Shown one piece after another: positions 1 to 8,559 of a DNA stretch of 64,000 nt; position 1 is the stretch's first letter, and the number at the start of each line of letters is the position of its first letter. A program made the position numbers and the translations under genes. The stretch is from Methylorubrum rhodinum (GTDB lineage: Bacteria; Pseudomonadota; Alphaproteobacteria; Rhizobiales; Beijerinckiaceae). The stretch is taken from contig NZ_JACHOP010000015.1 of NCBI RefSeq assembly GCF_014199935.1, forward strand, positions 52,884 through 116,883, given 5' to 3'. Under the pieces are notes generated by a model that saw only the letters and a list, made by a program, of their open reading frames with translations, was not told where the DNA came from and made no database searches.

Positions 1-1
1 C

Positions 2-1465
2 CGCCCGGGCGAGAAGGTGCCAGTTGACGGCAAGGTCGTCGCGGGGCGCTCTGTCGTCGACGAGGCGATGCTGACAGGCGAGCCCGTGCCCGTCGAGAAG
101 GGCCCCGGCGATACGGTCACAGGTGCCACCGCCAACGGGACGGGCGGTTTCCTCATGCGCGCGGAGCGCGTCGGGCAGGAGACCATGCTGGCACAGATCG
201 TCCGGATGGTGTCGGAGGCGCAGCGCTCGCGCGCGCCAATCCAGGCGCTCGCCGACATCGTCTCGGGCTGGTTCGTACCCGGGGTGATCACGATCGCCGT
301 GCTCTCTTTCACCGTCTGGAGCCTGTTCGGCCCGGCACCTGCCTTCGCCTTCGGCCTCGTAAACGCGGTCGCCGTGCTGATCATCGCTTGTCCCTGCGCG
401 CTCGGGCTTGCCACGCCGATGTCGATCACGGTGGGCACGGGCCGAGGCGCCCAGGCAGGTGTGCTGGTCAAGAACGCGGAGGCGCTTGAGCTGATGGAGC
501 GCGTCGACACGCTCGTCGTGGACAAGACCGGTACGCTGACCGTCGGCAAGCCGCGCCTCGTCTCCGTTCTGCCGGCCTCGGGCGTGCCGGAAGACGAATT
601 CCTGCGCCTTGCCGCGAGCCTTGAACGCGGCAGCGAGCACCCGCTCGCGGCGGCGGTGGTCGCGGGCGCGGAGGAGCGGGGCTTACGGCTCGCCGACGTG
701 ACCGACTTCCGGTCGGAGACCGGCAAGGGTGTGATGGGTCGGGTCGACGGTCGCTCCGTGACCCTGGGCAACCGCGGCCTTCTGGAGGCTCTACGGATCG
801 ATCCGGCCGACCTGGAGCGCGAAGCCGAGAGGCTGCGGTCTGACGGGCAGGGCGTGATGTTCGGTGCCGTCGATGGGCGCGCCGCAGGCCTCTTGGTCGT
901 CGCCGATCCGGTCAAGGACAGCGCCCCCGGGGCCGTGCAGGCCCTGCGCGCCGATGGCGTCCGCATCGTGATGCTGACCGGCGACAACCGGACGACTGCG
1001 GAGGCGGTCGCTCGCCGGGTCGGCGGTATCGACGAGGTCGTCGCCGACGTGCTCCCGGACCAGAAGCAGGCGGTGGTCGAGCGGCTTCGCGGGCAGGGCA
1101 AGCGGGTCGCTATGGCGGGCGACGGGATCAACGATGCGCCAGCGCTCGCTGCGGCGGATGTCGGGATTGCCATGGGGACCGGCACGGACGTGGCGATGGA
1201 GAGCGCGAGCGTCACACTCGTGAAGGGGGACCTCGGCGGTATTGTTCGGGCTCGCCGCCTGTCCCGCGCGGTCATGCGCAATATCCGCCAGAACCTATTC
1301 TTCGCCTTCGTGTTCAACGCGCTCGCCGTCCCGGTTGCCGCGGGCGCGCTCTACCCATTCACCGGCACCCTGCTCAGCCCGATGATTGCGGGCGCAGCCA
1401 TGGCATTGAGCTCCGTCTCCGTGATCGGCAACGCGCTCCGCCTGCGAACGGCGCGCCTGTCCTGA
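2..1465 (+). CDS. copA: Copper-type heavy-metal P1B-ATPase, C-terminal part (5' end outside window)
   Basis: Membrane ATPase expected to export Cu(I). The reading frame is open from base 2 ([13 protein letters not shown]), so the true start and N-terminal metal-binding domains lie before the window. Visible in order are the actuator TGE loop (MLTGEP), the transmembrane CPC metal site ([13 protein letters not shown], near base 390), the phosphorylated Asp in DKTGTLT (near base 520), the nucleotide-binding HP motif (SEHPLAAA), the hinge GDGINDAP (near base 1120), and the last two membrane helices ending in [16 protein letters not shown] plus the C-terminal helices fit the copper (P1B-1) subgroup; silver is also possible. 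No neighbouring copper regulator is visible on this side. Confidence is high for family, moderate for metal. Confidence 0.93.
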   Translation, partial: RPGEKVPVDGKVVAGRSVVDEAMLTGEPVPVEKGPGDTVTGATANGTGGFLMRAERVGQETMLAQIVRMVSEAQRSRAPIQALADIVSGWFVPGVITIAVLSFTVWSLFGPAPAFAFGLVNAVAVLIIACPCALGLATPMSITVGTGRGAQAGVLVKNAEALELMERVDTLVVDKTGTLTVGKPRLVSVLPASGVPEDEFLRLAASLERGSEHPLAAAVVAGAEERGLRLADVTDFRSETGKGVMGRVDGRSVTLGNRGLLEALRIDPADLEREAERLRSDGQGVMFGAVDGRAAGLLVVADPVKDSAPGAVQALRADGVRIVMLTGDNRTTAEAVARRVGGIDEVVADVLPDQKQAVVERLRGQGKRVAMAGDGINDAPALAAADVGIAMGTGTDVAMESASVTLVKGDLGGIVRARRLSRAVMRNIRQNLFFAFVFNALAVPVAAGALYPFTGTLLSPMIAGAAMALSSVSVIGNALRLRTARLS

Positions 1466-1789
1466 AACGAGATTGTACACGGGGAGCGCTCGCTTAAGGA
1501 ACTGCCGTCCGTTCTCTGAACCGCGCCGGGTTCTCCGGAGGCTGTTTGATTTGGGTCAGGTGGCGAGGGCCTGCCCCTCGGCCTGAGCGAAGTAGCGCGC
1601 TTCCGCCTCAGAGGCAGGCATGTTGCTGACTGGCTCGAGCGGCCGGAGATTGTTGGACCGGCGGCTGGTCTGAATGTGGCGAACTCGACCGCCTCGACGG
1701 AGCGCCACGGCTTTTAAATTGGCTATGATAATGCAGTTTATCGCAGAGAATTTGTGGATCGTTAGGATCCGGGCGGTTAAGCTCGCACC
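1466..1789. other. Intergenic region between copA and integrase
   Basis: This 324-base stretch separates the copper ATPase from the recombinase. I see no convincing gene, RNA or terminator. The last 80 bases are AT-richer (around 1713-1755) and may hold the integrase promoter. An attachment site could lie here, but no direct repeat partner was found by eye. Confidence 0.3.
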
Positions 1790-2851
1790 ATGACGCTTGA
1801 CGCCGCCGATCTTGCCCCGGAGCCGCCTCGCGGCTCAACCATCCTCGCCGTCTCGTTCGCGGGCGCGCTGCCGCCGGGCCTTGAGGTTTTGGTCGAGCGG
1901 CTCGAGCAGCACGCCCGCGCCGCGCGCGGCGCGTTCGCCGACAACACCGTGCGCGCGCTGGCAGCCGACAGCCGCGTCTTCGCGGAGTGGTGCCGAGAGA
2001 ACGGGCGCGAGATGCTGCCGGCGTCGCCCGAGACGGTCGTCGCCTTCATCGACGCCCAGGCGGAGCTGAAGTCCCGCGCCACGGTCGAGCGCTACCGCTC
2101 CTCGATTGCCGCGCTCCATCGCGCCGCCGTTTTGCCGAACCCGTGCGACGACGAGGTCGTACGCTTGGCCATCAAGCGCATCAGCCGAGCCAAGGGCCGG
2201 CGGCAGAAGCAGGCCGAGCCGCTCAACCGGCCAAGCGTCGAGAGGATGCTCGCGGTGAAGGCGACGGAGCGGCTGCACCGGCGCGTGGCGGAGGGCGAGC
2301 GGGAGGTGCCGCTGATCGCGCTGCGGAACGCCGCGCTGATCGCAGTCGCCTACGACACACTGCTGCGCCGCTCCGAGCTCGTCTCATTATATATAGGGGA
2401 TCTGCAGCGCGGGGCGGACGGTTCGGGGACCGTCCTGGTCCGCCGCTCGAAGGCTGATCAGGAGGGCGAGGGCGCGATCAAGTATCTCGCGCCCGACACG
2501 ATGACGCGCGTCGAGGCTTGGCTCGCGACGGCGAGGCTGGAGAGCGGCCCGCTGTTTCGGCCGCTCACCAAGGGTGGTCGACCGGGCAGGGCGGCGCTCG
2601 GCGGCGCCGAAGTCGCGCGCGTGTTTCGCGAGGTCGCTGCTGCAGCCGGGCTGAAACTCCCTCGCCTCCCCTCCGGACACTCGACCCGGGTCGGGGCGAC
2701 GCAGGACATGTTCGCGGCCGGGTTCGAACTGCTCGAGGTCATGCAGGCGGGTTCCTGGAAGACGCCGGCGATGCCCGCCCGCTACGGAGAGCGGTTGAGA
2801 GCTCAGCGCGGAGCAGCCCGCAAGTTGGCGACCTTGCAAAATCGTGCGTAG
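1790..2851 (+). CDS. Tyrosine-type site-specific recombinase/integrase
   Basis: Catalyses DNA strand exchange through a phosphotyrosine intermediate. The 353-residue protein has an N-terminal SAM-like core-binding region (about 30-125) and a C-terminal catalytic domain. The expected residues are all present: Arg193 in LLRRSEL, Lys221, His297 and Arg300 in GHSTR, Trp323 in GSWKT, and the nucleophile Tyr332 in ARYGE. Start chosen at ATG 1790, which gives the family's usual length. It stands alone at the left edge of the accessory block beginning at 3.4 kb, so it may have mobilised that block; no attachment repeats were identified to prove this. The ORF looks intact. Confidence 0.9.
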   Translation: MTLDAADLAPEPPRGSTILAVSFAGALPPGLEVLVERLEQHARAARGAFADNTVRALAADSRVFAEWCRENGREMLPASPETVVAFIDAQAELKSRATVERYRSSIAALHRAAVLPNPCDDEVVRLAIKRISRAKGRRQKQAEPLNRPSVERMLAVKATERLHRRVAEGEREVPLIALRNAALIAVAYDTLLRRSELVSLYIGDLQRGADGSGTVLVRRSKADQEGEGAIKYLAPDTMTRVEAWLATARLESGPLFRPLTKGGRPGRAALGGAEVARVFREVAAAAGLKLPRLPSGHSTRVGATQDMFAAGFELLEVMQAGSWKTPAMPARYGERLRAQRGAARKLATLQNRA

Positions 2852-3400
2852 CGCGCCAGAATTACTGAGATTGCTCAAGGCTTAGGCAATTCTCAGCGCA
2901 ATATTCTTGTTATTATTGACAAGTATTGCAAGCATGCTCAGGTTTTATCCGGGATAGCGGCTCAAATCTGCTTCGTAGCTCTCGCACTGGAGGCTCCCCC
3001 CGTCACGCCTTCTCACGCAATGCTTGGCTTCGTCCGCTATTCCTCGAGCGCGAGGTCGAGGGCGTAGGTCGGTAAGCGGAACTCCTCGAACGCGATCCCT
3101 AACACTCCCCTCTCGGTGGCGCGGGGCGCAGAATGCGTTGGCCATGGTGGTGGAAAGGCCGTCCGAGAGCGGAGGAGGGCGGGGGCTTCGTGACGGGGCG
3201 GGTGCCTGAGAGAGATCTTGGCACCCGACGCCCCTTCCCGTGCGCACTGCCTCCGAGCCCGCTCGGGCATTGACGGGCCGCTGATGGCTCTGCCAACGTC
3301 AAGTTCGACGAGGGCCCGGTTGCTAAGGGGGAATAGATAGCGGCGTTGGCGTCGGCCATGTCGGAGCCGGAGGAACCGTGATCCAAGGAGCGTTTGTTGC
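2852..3400. other. Intergenic region upstream of the nucleotide-metabolism island
   Basis: A 549-base stretch without a convincing gene. Bases 2860-2945 are AT-rich compared with the surroundings and could mark an old junction after the recombinase. Open frames on both strands here are low-complexity and lack recognisable domains. The last 20 bases contain AAGGAG, a ribosome-binding site for the next gene. Confidence 0.3.
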
Positions 3401-4564
3401 ATGACTGACGAGGCCTTCGCTCCCCTCACCATCGCGGACTACGCGGCTCAGGCGGCGCTCACCGACCAGCGCAGTGACGGCGGTTCCCTAGCCTTCCCGC
3501 TGCTCGGCCTTTTCGGCGAAACCGGAAGCCTTCTCAGCGAGGTCAAGAAAAAGCAGCGCGATCGTGCCTCCTACCGCGGCTACGCGGGCGCCGTCGTCGA
3601 GGAGCTCGGCGACGTCCTCTGGTATCTGGCGGCGGTCGCGTCCCGCGTGAACGTCCGTTTGTCCGATGTCTTCGTTGAGGCTGCACCCACAATCGGCACC
3701 AACGGCCATATCACACTGGCTTCCTTACAGCCCGCCATCATGCCCCGAGCGGGTGAGCCGACCATCGCATTCGAGCGCACGCTGCTGAAGCTGGCAGGCG
3801 AAATCGGGCTCCTCGTGATGGATCTCCAGGAGCAAGGAACGGAGACGCGCAATCACCTTTCGAGCAGCCGTTTGGCGGTCATCGCACGCACGCTTATCCA
3901 AGCCGCCAACGAGGCCGGTGTCACGCTCGAGGCGGCAGCGGTCAAGAACCTCGCCAAGATCGCCGATCGCTGGCCGCGCGAGCGCCACTATCCGGCTCCT
4001 CTCGACGCGAACGCGGAGCCTGAGGAGCGCCTACCACGCAGGCTCACCATCGAGATCTTCGAGCGGCAAGTTCGAGGGCGCACCTTCGTCTTCCAGCGCT
4101 GCAACGGCATCAACATCGGGGATCGGCTGACCGACAACGCCATGGCGGCCGATGACTACCGGTTCCACGATGCCTTCCACTACGCCTACGTTGCCGTGCT
4201 GGGCTGGTCGCCGGTCACCCGCGCGCTCTTCCGCCTAAAGCGTAAGTCCGCTCCGAAGGTCGATGAGGCGCAGGATGGCGCCCGCGCTACGCTGATCGAG
4301 GAGGGGATCACCACGTGGATCTTCGGGCAGGCGGTTGAACTCGACCTGTTTGCCGGTATGAAGCCGGGCGACTTGCCGTTCGACCTCCTGAAGCACGTCC
4401 GGCAGTTCGTGGCGGGCTACGAGGCGGAACGGTGTCCGCTGTGGCTCTGGGAAGAAGCCATTCTGCAGGGCTACGCGGCGTTCCGCTTCCTCCGCGAGCA
4501 TCGGCGCGGACGTCTCATTCTCGACCTGGACAAGCATCAGATGACGATCGAGCCGCTTTCGTGA
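3401..4564 (+). CDS. MazG-like NTP pyrophosphohydrolase family protein
   Basis: Predicted to hydrolyse nucleoside triphosphates to monophosphate and pyrophosphate. Residues 10-90 form an all-alpha MazG-like unit with GLFGETGSLLSEVKKK (about 36-50) and EELGDVLWYL (67-76), the ExxD half of the metal site being Glu68/Asp71. The usual second Glu of the first metal-binding helix appears to be Ser43, so activity or specificity may differ from canonical MazG. A second related helical segment follows (about 125-200), then a C-terminal domain with DDYRFHDAFHYAYVAVLGWSPV and EEGITTWIF, seen in longer members annotated as pyrophosphatases. AAGGAG precedes the ATG. The stop overlaps the GTG start of the glycosylase-like gene (GTGA), so the two are translationally coupled. 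Substrate not known. Confidence 0.8.
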   Translation: MTDEAFAPLTIADYAAQAALTDQRSDGGSLAFPLLGLFGETGSLLSEVKKKQRDRASYRGYAGAVVEELGDVLWYLAAVASRVNVRLSDVFVEAAPTIGTNGHITLASLQPAIMPRAGEPTIAFERTLLKLAGEIGLLVMDLQEQGTETRNHLSSSRLAVIARTLIQAANEAGVTLEAAAVKNLAKIADRWPRERHYPAPLDANAEPEERLPRRLTIEIFERQVRGRTFVFQRCNGINIGDRLTDNAMAADDYRFHDAFHYAYVAVLGWSPVTRALFRLKRKSAPKVDEAQDGARATLIEEGITTWIFGQAVELDLFAGMKPGDLPFDLLKHVRQFVAGYEAERCPLWLWEEAILQGYAAFRFLREHRRGRLILDLDKHQMTIEPLS

Positions 4565-5259
4565 AGACGCCTCGCACCTTTGCCGACACTCTCGCCGACA
4601 CGACGCTCAAGTCGGTGTTCAATCCCTATCGCGATCACTGCGTTCTCCACGATCGCGATGACGGTGCGCGCGTCCGCAAGCGCAATCTGGTTCACTGCCT
4701 GGAGGCGGCGATCGAGGCGAAGGTCGACACGATCTGGATCGCCCGCGATCTCGGCTATCGCGGGGGTCGGCGGACCGGGGTACCACTCACCGACGAGGTT
4801 CACCTGACATCCGCCAGCGCGCTCCTCGGCGGGATCGCGCTCGACCGCGCCACGCGCGGCCCCATCGTCGCCGAGCGCACGGCCGCAGTTGTCTGGCGGG
4901 TCCTCTCCCGAGTCGGCGCGCCTGTCGTCCTCTGGAACGTCTTCCCGCTACATCCGCACGAGCCCGACGACCCGCTCTCCAACCGTTGCCACACTCGTGC
5001 CGAGCGTGACGCCACCTGGCCGTTTCTGACAGCGCTCATCGGCATGATCGCGCCGCGTCGGATCGTGGCGATTGGGCGCGATGCCGGCTTGGCGCTCTCC
5101 GGGATCGAAATCCCGGTGATGACGGTCCGCCACCCGAGCTACGGCGGGCAGTCGGAGTTCATCGCCGGCGTCCATGCGATCTATGGGGTGAATGAGCAGC
5201 TCACTGCTCCGCAGTTGCCCTTGCTGGCGGCTCAGGCTGCGAGCGGAGCAATTGCCTGA
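4561..5259 (+). CDS. Uracil-DNA glycosylase superfamily-like protein
   Basis: Likely member of the UDG fold, which flips out and removes uracil or related bases from DNA. The 232-residue product shows GYRGGRRTG (65-73), LWNVFPLHPHEP (124-135) and the C-terminal VRHPSYGG (189-196), the last resembling the family's His-Pro-Ser DNA-intercalation motif. GTG 4561 is chosen because it overlaps the upstream stop as GTGA; a longer upstream frame exists but would run inside the MazG-like gene. Coupling to a nucleotide pyrophosphohydrolase suggests joint handling of non-canonical nucleotides or bases. Its 3' end overlaps the convergent thymidylate-synthase-like gene by 28 bases. The catalytic residue assignment is uncertain. 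Confidence 0.75.
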   Translation: MKTPRTFADTLADTTLKSVFNPYRDHCVLHDRDDGARVRKRNLVHCLEAAIEAKVDTIWIARDLGYRGGRRTGVPLTDEVHLTSASALLGGIALDRATRGPIVAERTAAVVWRVLSRVGAPVVLWNVFPLHPHEPDDPLSNRCHTRAERDATWPFLTALIGMIAPRRIVAIGRDAGLALSGIEIPVMTVRHPSYGGQSEFIAGVHAIYGVNEQLTAPQLPLLAAQAASGAIA

Positions 5260-6002
5260 TCGAACCGCGCGAGAAGAGCCTTGATCTCCCCGCGCATGGC
5301 GCCGCCGGGCTGGTCGATCTTCGCATGGGTCGAAATCACGGTCAGCGGACCCACCTCCATCCCAGTCTCGCGGGCGACGAAGGCCATCAGGCGGCCCAGG
5401 CCGATCAGATTCCCCAGCAGCTTCTCGACGTAGTAATGGTTTCGATACTGAGCCGTGAGCGTCACCTTGCGCGGTGATCCGGGAACGACCTTGAAGCTCA
5501 GGAAGCTGAGGCACTGACCACCGTAAGGAGAATTGTCGACATCGCGGATGGGATCGAACAGCGAAAGCTCGAACTTGTTGAGCGCCCGCACGCTGTCGTC
5601 GTTCATCCGCTCGACAATGTCCCAGAGCTGGTTGGGCGGAACGCCCGCGGTTCCCTGGTAGGCGATCATCCGCTCGAAATAGTAGCCGGACCACCGACCG
5701 CCGCGGCGCACTTTCGGCAAGACCCGATCGTTGAACACGTCGAAGAACGCCGGCGCGCCGTGCCGCAGGTACAGCGAGGTCGGAAAGATCGTGTTTGCGA
5801 CCGTCTCGATCGGTTTCGCCCGATCGGCGAGGAAGCCGTCGACGGCTGCCACGCCCGGATGTGCGACCGTCGACGCCGCCGTCGGATCGTCGATGTCGAT
5901 GATCACGTTGTAGGCTTCGTGATTGCGCATGTGGTCGACATGGCGCACCGCTTCGCGCCAGGCGCTCGCGCAGTCAGGCTGCGAGGGGACGGGCAGATAC
6001 AT
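5232..6002 (-). CDS. Thymidylate-synthase-like protein (nucleotide C5-methylase/hydroxymethylase fold)
   Basis: Resembles the TS/dCMP-dUMP hydroxymethylase family, which uses a catalytic Cys and a folate cofactor to add a one-carbon unit at pyrimidine C5. Family landmarks in order: GGRWSGYYFERM then PPNQLWDIVERM; SVRALNKFELSLFDPIRD (compare SRRAV...W.P.RD); a Cys in YGGQCLSFLSF at the nucleophile position; and QYRNHYYVEKLLGNLIGLGRL (compare QRS.D..LG.PFNIA.YA). It is about 256 residues and diverges strongly from housekeeping ThyA. Start: two ATGs lie at 6008 and 6002; the GGAGG directly abuts the first and is 6 bases from the second, so 6002 is preferred. Last gene of the minus-strand operon, overlapping the peptidase gene. 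Substrate unknown; catalysis inferred. Confidence 0.75.
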   Translation of the reverse strand: MYLPVPSQPDCASAWREAVRHVDHMRNHEAYNVIIDIDDPTAASTVAHPGVAAVDGFLADRAKPIETVANTIFPTSLYLRHGAPAFFDVFNDRVLPKVRRGGRWSGYYFERMIAYQGTAGVPPNQLWDIVERMNDDSVRALNKFELSLFDPIRDVDNSPYGGQCLSFLSFKVVPGSPRKVTLTAQYRNHYYVEKLLGNLIGLGRLMAFVARETGMEVGPLTVISTHAKIDQPGGAMRGEIKALLARFDQAIAPLAA

Positions 6003-6660
6003 CGACATCCTCCGTAAGAAGCGCGGCCCCGAATAGGCGCGGCACGATGAACCCTTCGGTCAGCCAGCCATGGCCGCCGACGCCCCAACCCGGACCCCAG
6101 CTATTGCGCACGAGGATCGCGCGTGCGCCCCGGATCGTCCCGTGACCGACCGCGACCACGGCGTGCCGCCGCGCGGGGTCGGGCGCCTCACCAGCCGCCG
6201 GCTGAACCACCCCTTCAGGTGTGGGCATGTAGAAGGATCGCGACAGCCTCAGCAGCAGGATGACCGGACGATCCGCTTCGAGCTCGGCAACAATCGCATC
6301 GATGGCGTGAGCATGAGGTGCGCCAGCCCGTCCGAACCGCGGGCCAACGGCCGCGGGCGGGGACCACAGCGCAGGATCGGCAGGCATCGCAGCGAGATAC
6401 GGCCACCCGGTTTCCTCCGGCTGCCCCTCCTGACGCAGTGTCGCCAGCATCGCGGACAGCGTCGCGCCCTGTTCCGGCAGACGTCCGGCGCGTTGCTGTG
6501 CGTGGTAGAAGGCGAACTCGCACGACAGCGGCGACCACCCCGGCCGCAACGCGGCATGCGCGTCGCTCGCCGCGAAGGCGAGGCAGGTCGGGCGCGATGC
6601 TTGGTTGCGGGCCGCTCCGAATGCGGACCGCAGGTCCTTGAGAATGGTCACGGAGGTCAT
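5974..6660 (-). CDS. Papain-like C1 family cysteine peptidase
   Basis: A 228-residue cytoplasmic papain-fold peptidase. The catalytic set can be read directly: Gln20 in ARNQ, Cys26 in RPTCLAFAAS, His166 in ARRHAVVAVGHG, and Asn186 in VRNSWGPGWGVGG. No signal peptide or long propeptide is visible, so it is probably made active in the cytoplasm and held in check by another factor. Its ATG at 6660 overlaps the stop of the upstream metallopeptidase gene (ATGA). That upstream protein carries a chagasin-like domain, the fold that inhibits papain-type enzymes, so a toxin/inhibitor relationship is plausible. The downstream thymidylate-synthase-like gene overlaps its 3' end. Confidence 0.85.
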   Translation of the reverse strand: MTSVTILKDLRSAFGAARNQASRPTCLAFAASDAHAALRPGWSPLSCEFAFYHAQQRAGRLPEQGATLSAMLATLRQEGQPEETGWPYLAAMPADPALWSPPAAVGPRFGRAGAPHAHAIDAIVAELEADRPVILLLRLSRSFYMPTPEGVVQPAAGEAPDPARRHAVVAVGHGTIRGARAILVRNSWGPGWGVGGHGWLTEGFIVPRLFGAALLTEDVDVSARPLAA

Positions 6661-7670
6661 GCGGCTTCGAGCAGCCTCCGCCGCTCGGCCCGCGAGAGGC
6701 CTTCCTCTTCCGGTCCCGTCAGGTCGAAGTCGAGCTGCAACCGGGACAGCGGCGGATCGGGCTCCCAGGGCCGCCGCTCGTCGAGCTGCAACGATCCCCG
6801 CCGGCCTTCCTCGGGCGCCGCGGTCACGCGACGGATGACCGGGCCGCCGATACCATCGCCATCGATGGCTTCCGTCGCATCGCGAACGACCGCAAAACCG
6901 CTCGCCGCGAGCTGCTCGATGTTCCAGATGTAGCCGCCCCCGCTGTGCTCCTTGAGGCGGAGCACGAAGACGTCGTTTCGGCTCCCGTCGATACGGGTGC
7001 CGGCATCGCGCTCGGTCAGCAGCCAGACATCGCCCCGATAATCCTGGGGTCGATAGTCCTGCAACAACGCGACCTTCAGCTCGCGCGGCTGCGTCTGCTG
7101 AAGCTCCCGTGCCAGCGCTGCCGCGATCATCCGGTGGCGCACAAGCGTCCAGCACGTCGCTTCGTAGCTGGCGCCGAGCCGCAGAGCGAGCTGGTACACC
7201 CGGTTCGGCCGCCGGAAGTCGTCCACTGTCCAACCCTGACGCGCGGCATGCCATTGGATCAGCCAGCGCGGCATCATGAACCCAACCGCGAACGCGTCGG
7301 CCTCGACCTCCTGGAAGTCCTCTGCCGGTGCGCCTGCCATCGGCATGCGTCGCAGGATGCTCTCGTCATCGAGGCTCGGCAGATGCTTCATGGTGTAGTG
7401 GCCGAGTTCATGCGCGGCGGTGAAGCGCTGGATCGCCATCGGCCGCTGCGTCGTGACGAGAACGCCCGGTGCGGGGTCACTTAGATAGGCGCCAAGCAAC
7501 CCTTGCAGGGGGCGCAGCAGCAGCGGCAGATCGAGGGTGTGGATCGCGCCGAAGACATCGACGGACCCACCCTGCGCCTCGACCATAAGACGCAGGTCAA
7601 GCGCTTGATGAAGGCGCGCGGCCGCCATGGTTCCGGCCCGTACCGCACCTGCATAATCGCCGGCGGCCAT
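6657..7670 (-). CDS. ImmA/IrrE-type metallopeptidase with C-terminal chagasin-like (I42) domain
   Basis: The N-terminal half (about 30-185) is an ImmA/IrrE (COG2856) zinc peptidase: HELGH at 87-91 and a downstream EVEADAFAVGFMMP around 121-134 that supplies the third ligand. Such enzymes typically cleave a partner XRE repressor, and one is encoded just upstream. The C-terminal part (about 230-316) shows SGGGYIWNI (243-251), GIGGP (273-277) and RRPWEP (299-304), matching in order the three inhibitory loops of chagasin family I42, which blocks papain-like peptidases. The next gene encodes such a peptidase, with stop and start overlapping. One protein may therefore both relieve repression and restrain the peptidase (inference). 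337 residues; ATG 7670 is 5 bases after the XRE stop. Confidence 0.8.
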   Translation of the reverse strand: MAAGDYAGAVRAGTMAAARLHQALDLRLMVEAQGGSVDVFGAIHTLDLPLLLRPLQGLLGAYLSDPAPGVLVTTQRPMAIQRFTAAHELGHYTMKHLPSLDDESILRRMPMAGAPAEDFQEVEADAFAVGFMMPRWLIQWHAARQGWTVDDFRRPNRVYQLALRLGASYEATCWTLVRHRMIAAALARELQQTQPRELKVALLQDYRPQDYRGDVWLLTERDAGTRIDGSRNDVFVLRLKEHSGGGYIWNIEQLAASGFAVVRDATEAIDGDGIGGPVIRRVTAAPEEGRRGSLQLDERRPWEPDPPLSRLQLDFDLTGPEEEGLSRAERRRLLEAA

Positions 7671-7675
7671 GCGCG

Positions 7676-8050
7676 TCAGCCCCGTGCGGCTTGCGCGCGC
7701 GTCCGCAGGTAATCCGCGAAGCGGCCGAGTTCGTCGCGATCCTGCATCGACAGCGCGGCCGCGCGGCGGGCGAGATGCGCGACATCAACGGGCAAGGCCG
7801 CTGCCGCCTCGTCCTCTCCCGTGAAGAATGCGACCGGTTGTCGATAGAGCTTGGCCAAACGCGTCAGCTCGATCGCTTCCACCCGCCGCTGGCCGTTCTC
7901 GATATCGGTCAGCGCGGTGCGCGGGATCTTGAGATAGGTCGCGACCTCCTCCTGCTTAAGGCCGAGATATTTGCGGGCTTCGCGTAACCGCTCGCCGAGC
8001 CGGCGACGCTCGGCGTCGTCATCGTCCTGCTGGATCGCCGCCTGGGTCAT
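7676..8050 (-). CDS. XRE-family helix-turn-helix regulator
   Basis: A 124-residue DNA-binding protein, probably the autorepressor of this locus. Residues about 18-75 form a Cro/C1-type HTH (LGERLREARKYLGLKQEEVATYL...RTALTDIENGQRRV), followed by a short helical C-terminal region that could be the cleavage or dimerisation part. The start is placed at ATG 8050, because AAGGAGG lies 7 bases upstream and the ATG overlaps the preceding stop (TGATG); a longer frame starting at 8077 would lie inside the upstream gene. Pairing with an ImmA-like peptidase is the classic arrangement in which proteolysis of the repressor induces the operon. The palindrome at 8429-8449 is its candidate operator. Confidence 0.85.
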   Translation of the reverse strand: MTQAAIQQDDDDAERRRLGERLREARKYLGLKQEEVATYLKIPRTALTDIENGQRRVEAIELTRLAKLYRQPVAFFTGEDEAAAALPVDVAHLARRAAALSMQDRDELGRFADYLRTRAQAARG

Positions 8051-8397
8051 CACTTGCCTCCTTTGCGCTTCTTCCAACAGGCTTCGATCCTCGGCAGAAG
8101 CTGCGTCAGCGCCTGGTCGACCGAGCCATAGCCGCCTGTCCGCACCACGCTGTCCGGCAGCTCAATGCCGAGAATCGGCTCGACGACACACAGGATCGAG
8201 ACCACCACGAGGGAGTCGATCTGGAACGGCGTGCTTCCGATCGCTGGCAGTGTCGGCGGCAGAGCGACGCCTTTGATCGAGGCCTCGGCCTTGACTGCCT
8301 TGATCAACTCGCTTCGCAAATCCTTCGCCACCGCAGCCGAAGGAAACGGTGCGACGACCGGAGCCGAGATGGGTGGCGCAAGCGTAGCGGTAGCCAT
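8050..8397 (-). CDS. Acyl-carrier-protein-like small protein (DSL motif)
   Basis: First gene of the minus-strand operon; 115 residues. The C-terminal 60 residues resemble an acyl/peptidyl carrier domain: IDSLVVVSILCVVEPILGIELPD, with the Asp61-Ser62-Leu63 motif where phosphopantetheine would attach, then a Gly-rich loop and a last helix. The N-terminal 45 residues are Ala/Pro-rich and look flexible. Start chosen at ATG 8397, preceded by GGAAAGGGA at good spacing; a longer frame from 8448 would begin inside the palindromic operator. A carrier-like protein in a locus of nucleotide enzymes and peptidases is unusual; it could be a carrier, a scaffold or a sensor. Recognition is by motif only. Confidence 0.6.
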   Translation of the reverse strand: MATATLAPPISAPVVAPFPSAAVAKDLRSELIKAVKAEASIKGVALPPTLPAIGSTPFQIDSLVVVSILCVVEPILGIELPDSVVRTGGYGSVDQALTQLLPRIEACWKKRKGGK

Positions 8398-8428
8398 GGC
8401 GTCCCTTTCCAGCACTTGCGGCCAATTT

Positions 8429-8449
8429 AATGTCGGATTTTCCGACATT
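8429..8449. promoter_or_regulatory. Perfect palindrome in the divergent promoter region (candidate operator)
   Basis: Two perfect 9-base arms (AATGTCGGA and TCCGACATT) around a 3-base TTT centre, in the 162-base gap between the divergent carrier-like gene and the phosphoesterase gene. Size and symmetry suit a dimeric HTH repressor such as the XRE protein two genes downstream. Binding is inferred. Confidence 0.55.
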
Positions 8450-8559
8450 CAAGGGTGGGACGGCAGAGCACCTGCTCTTGGCGCTTCCGGCCGGTGGAGC
8501 TCTCGATACGGTCAGCGGTGGCGTGTGTTCAGCAGCGGCGCGGCTGGCTAAACAGGGAC

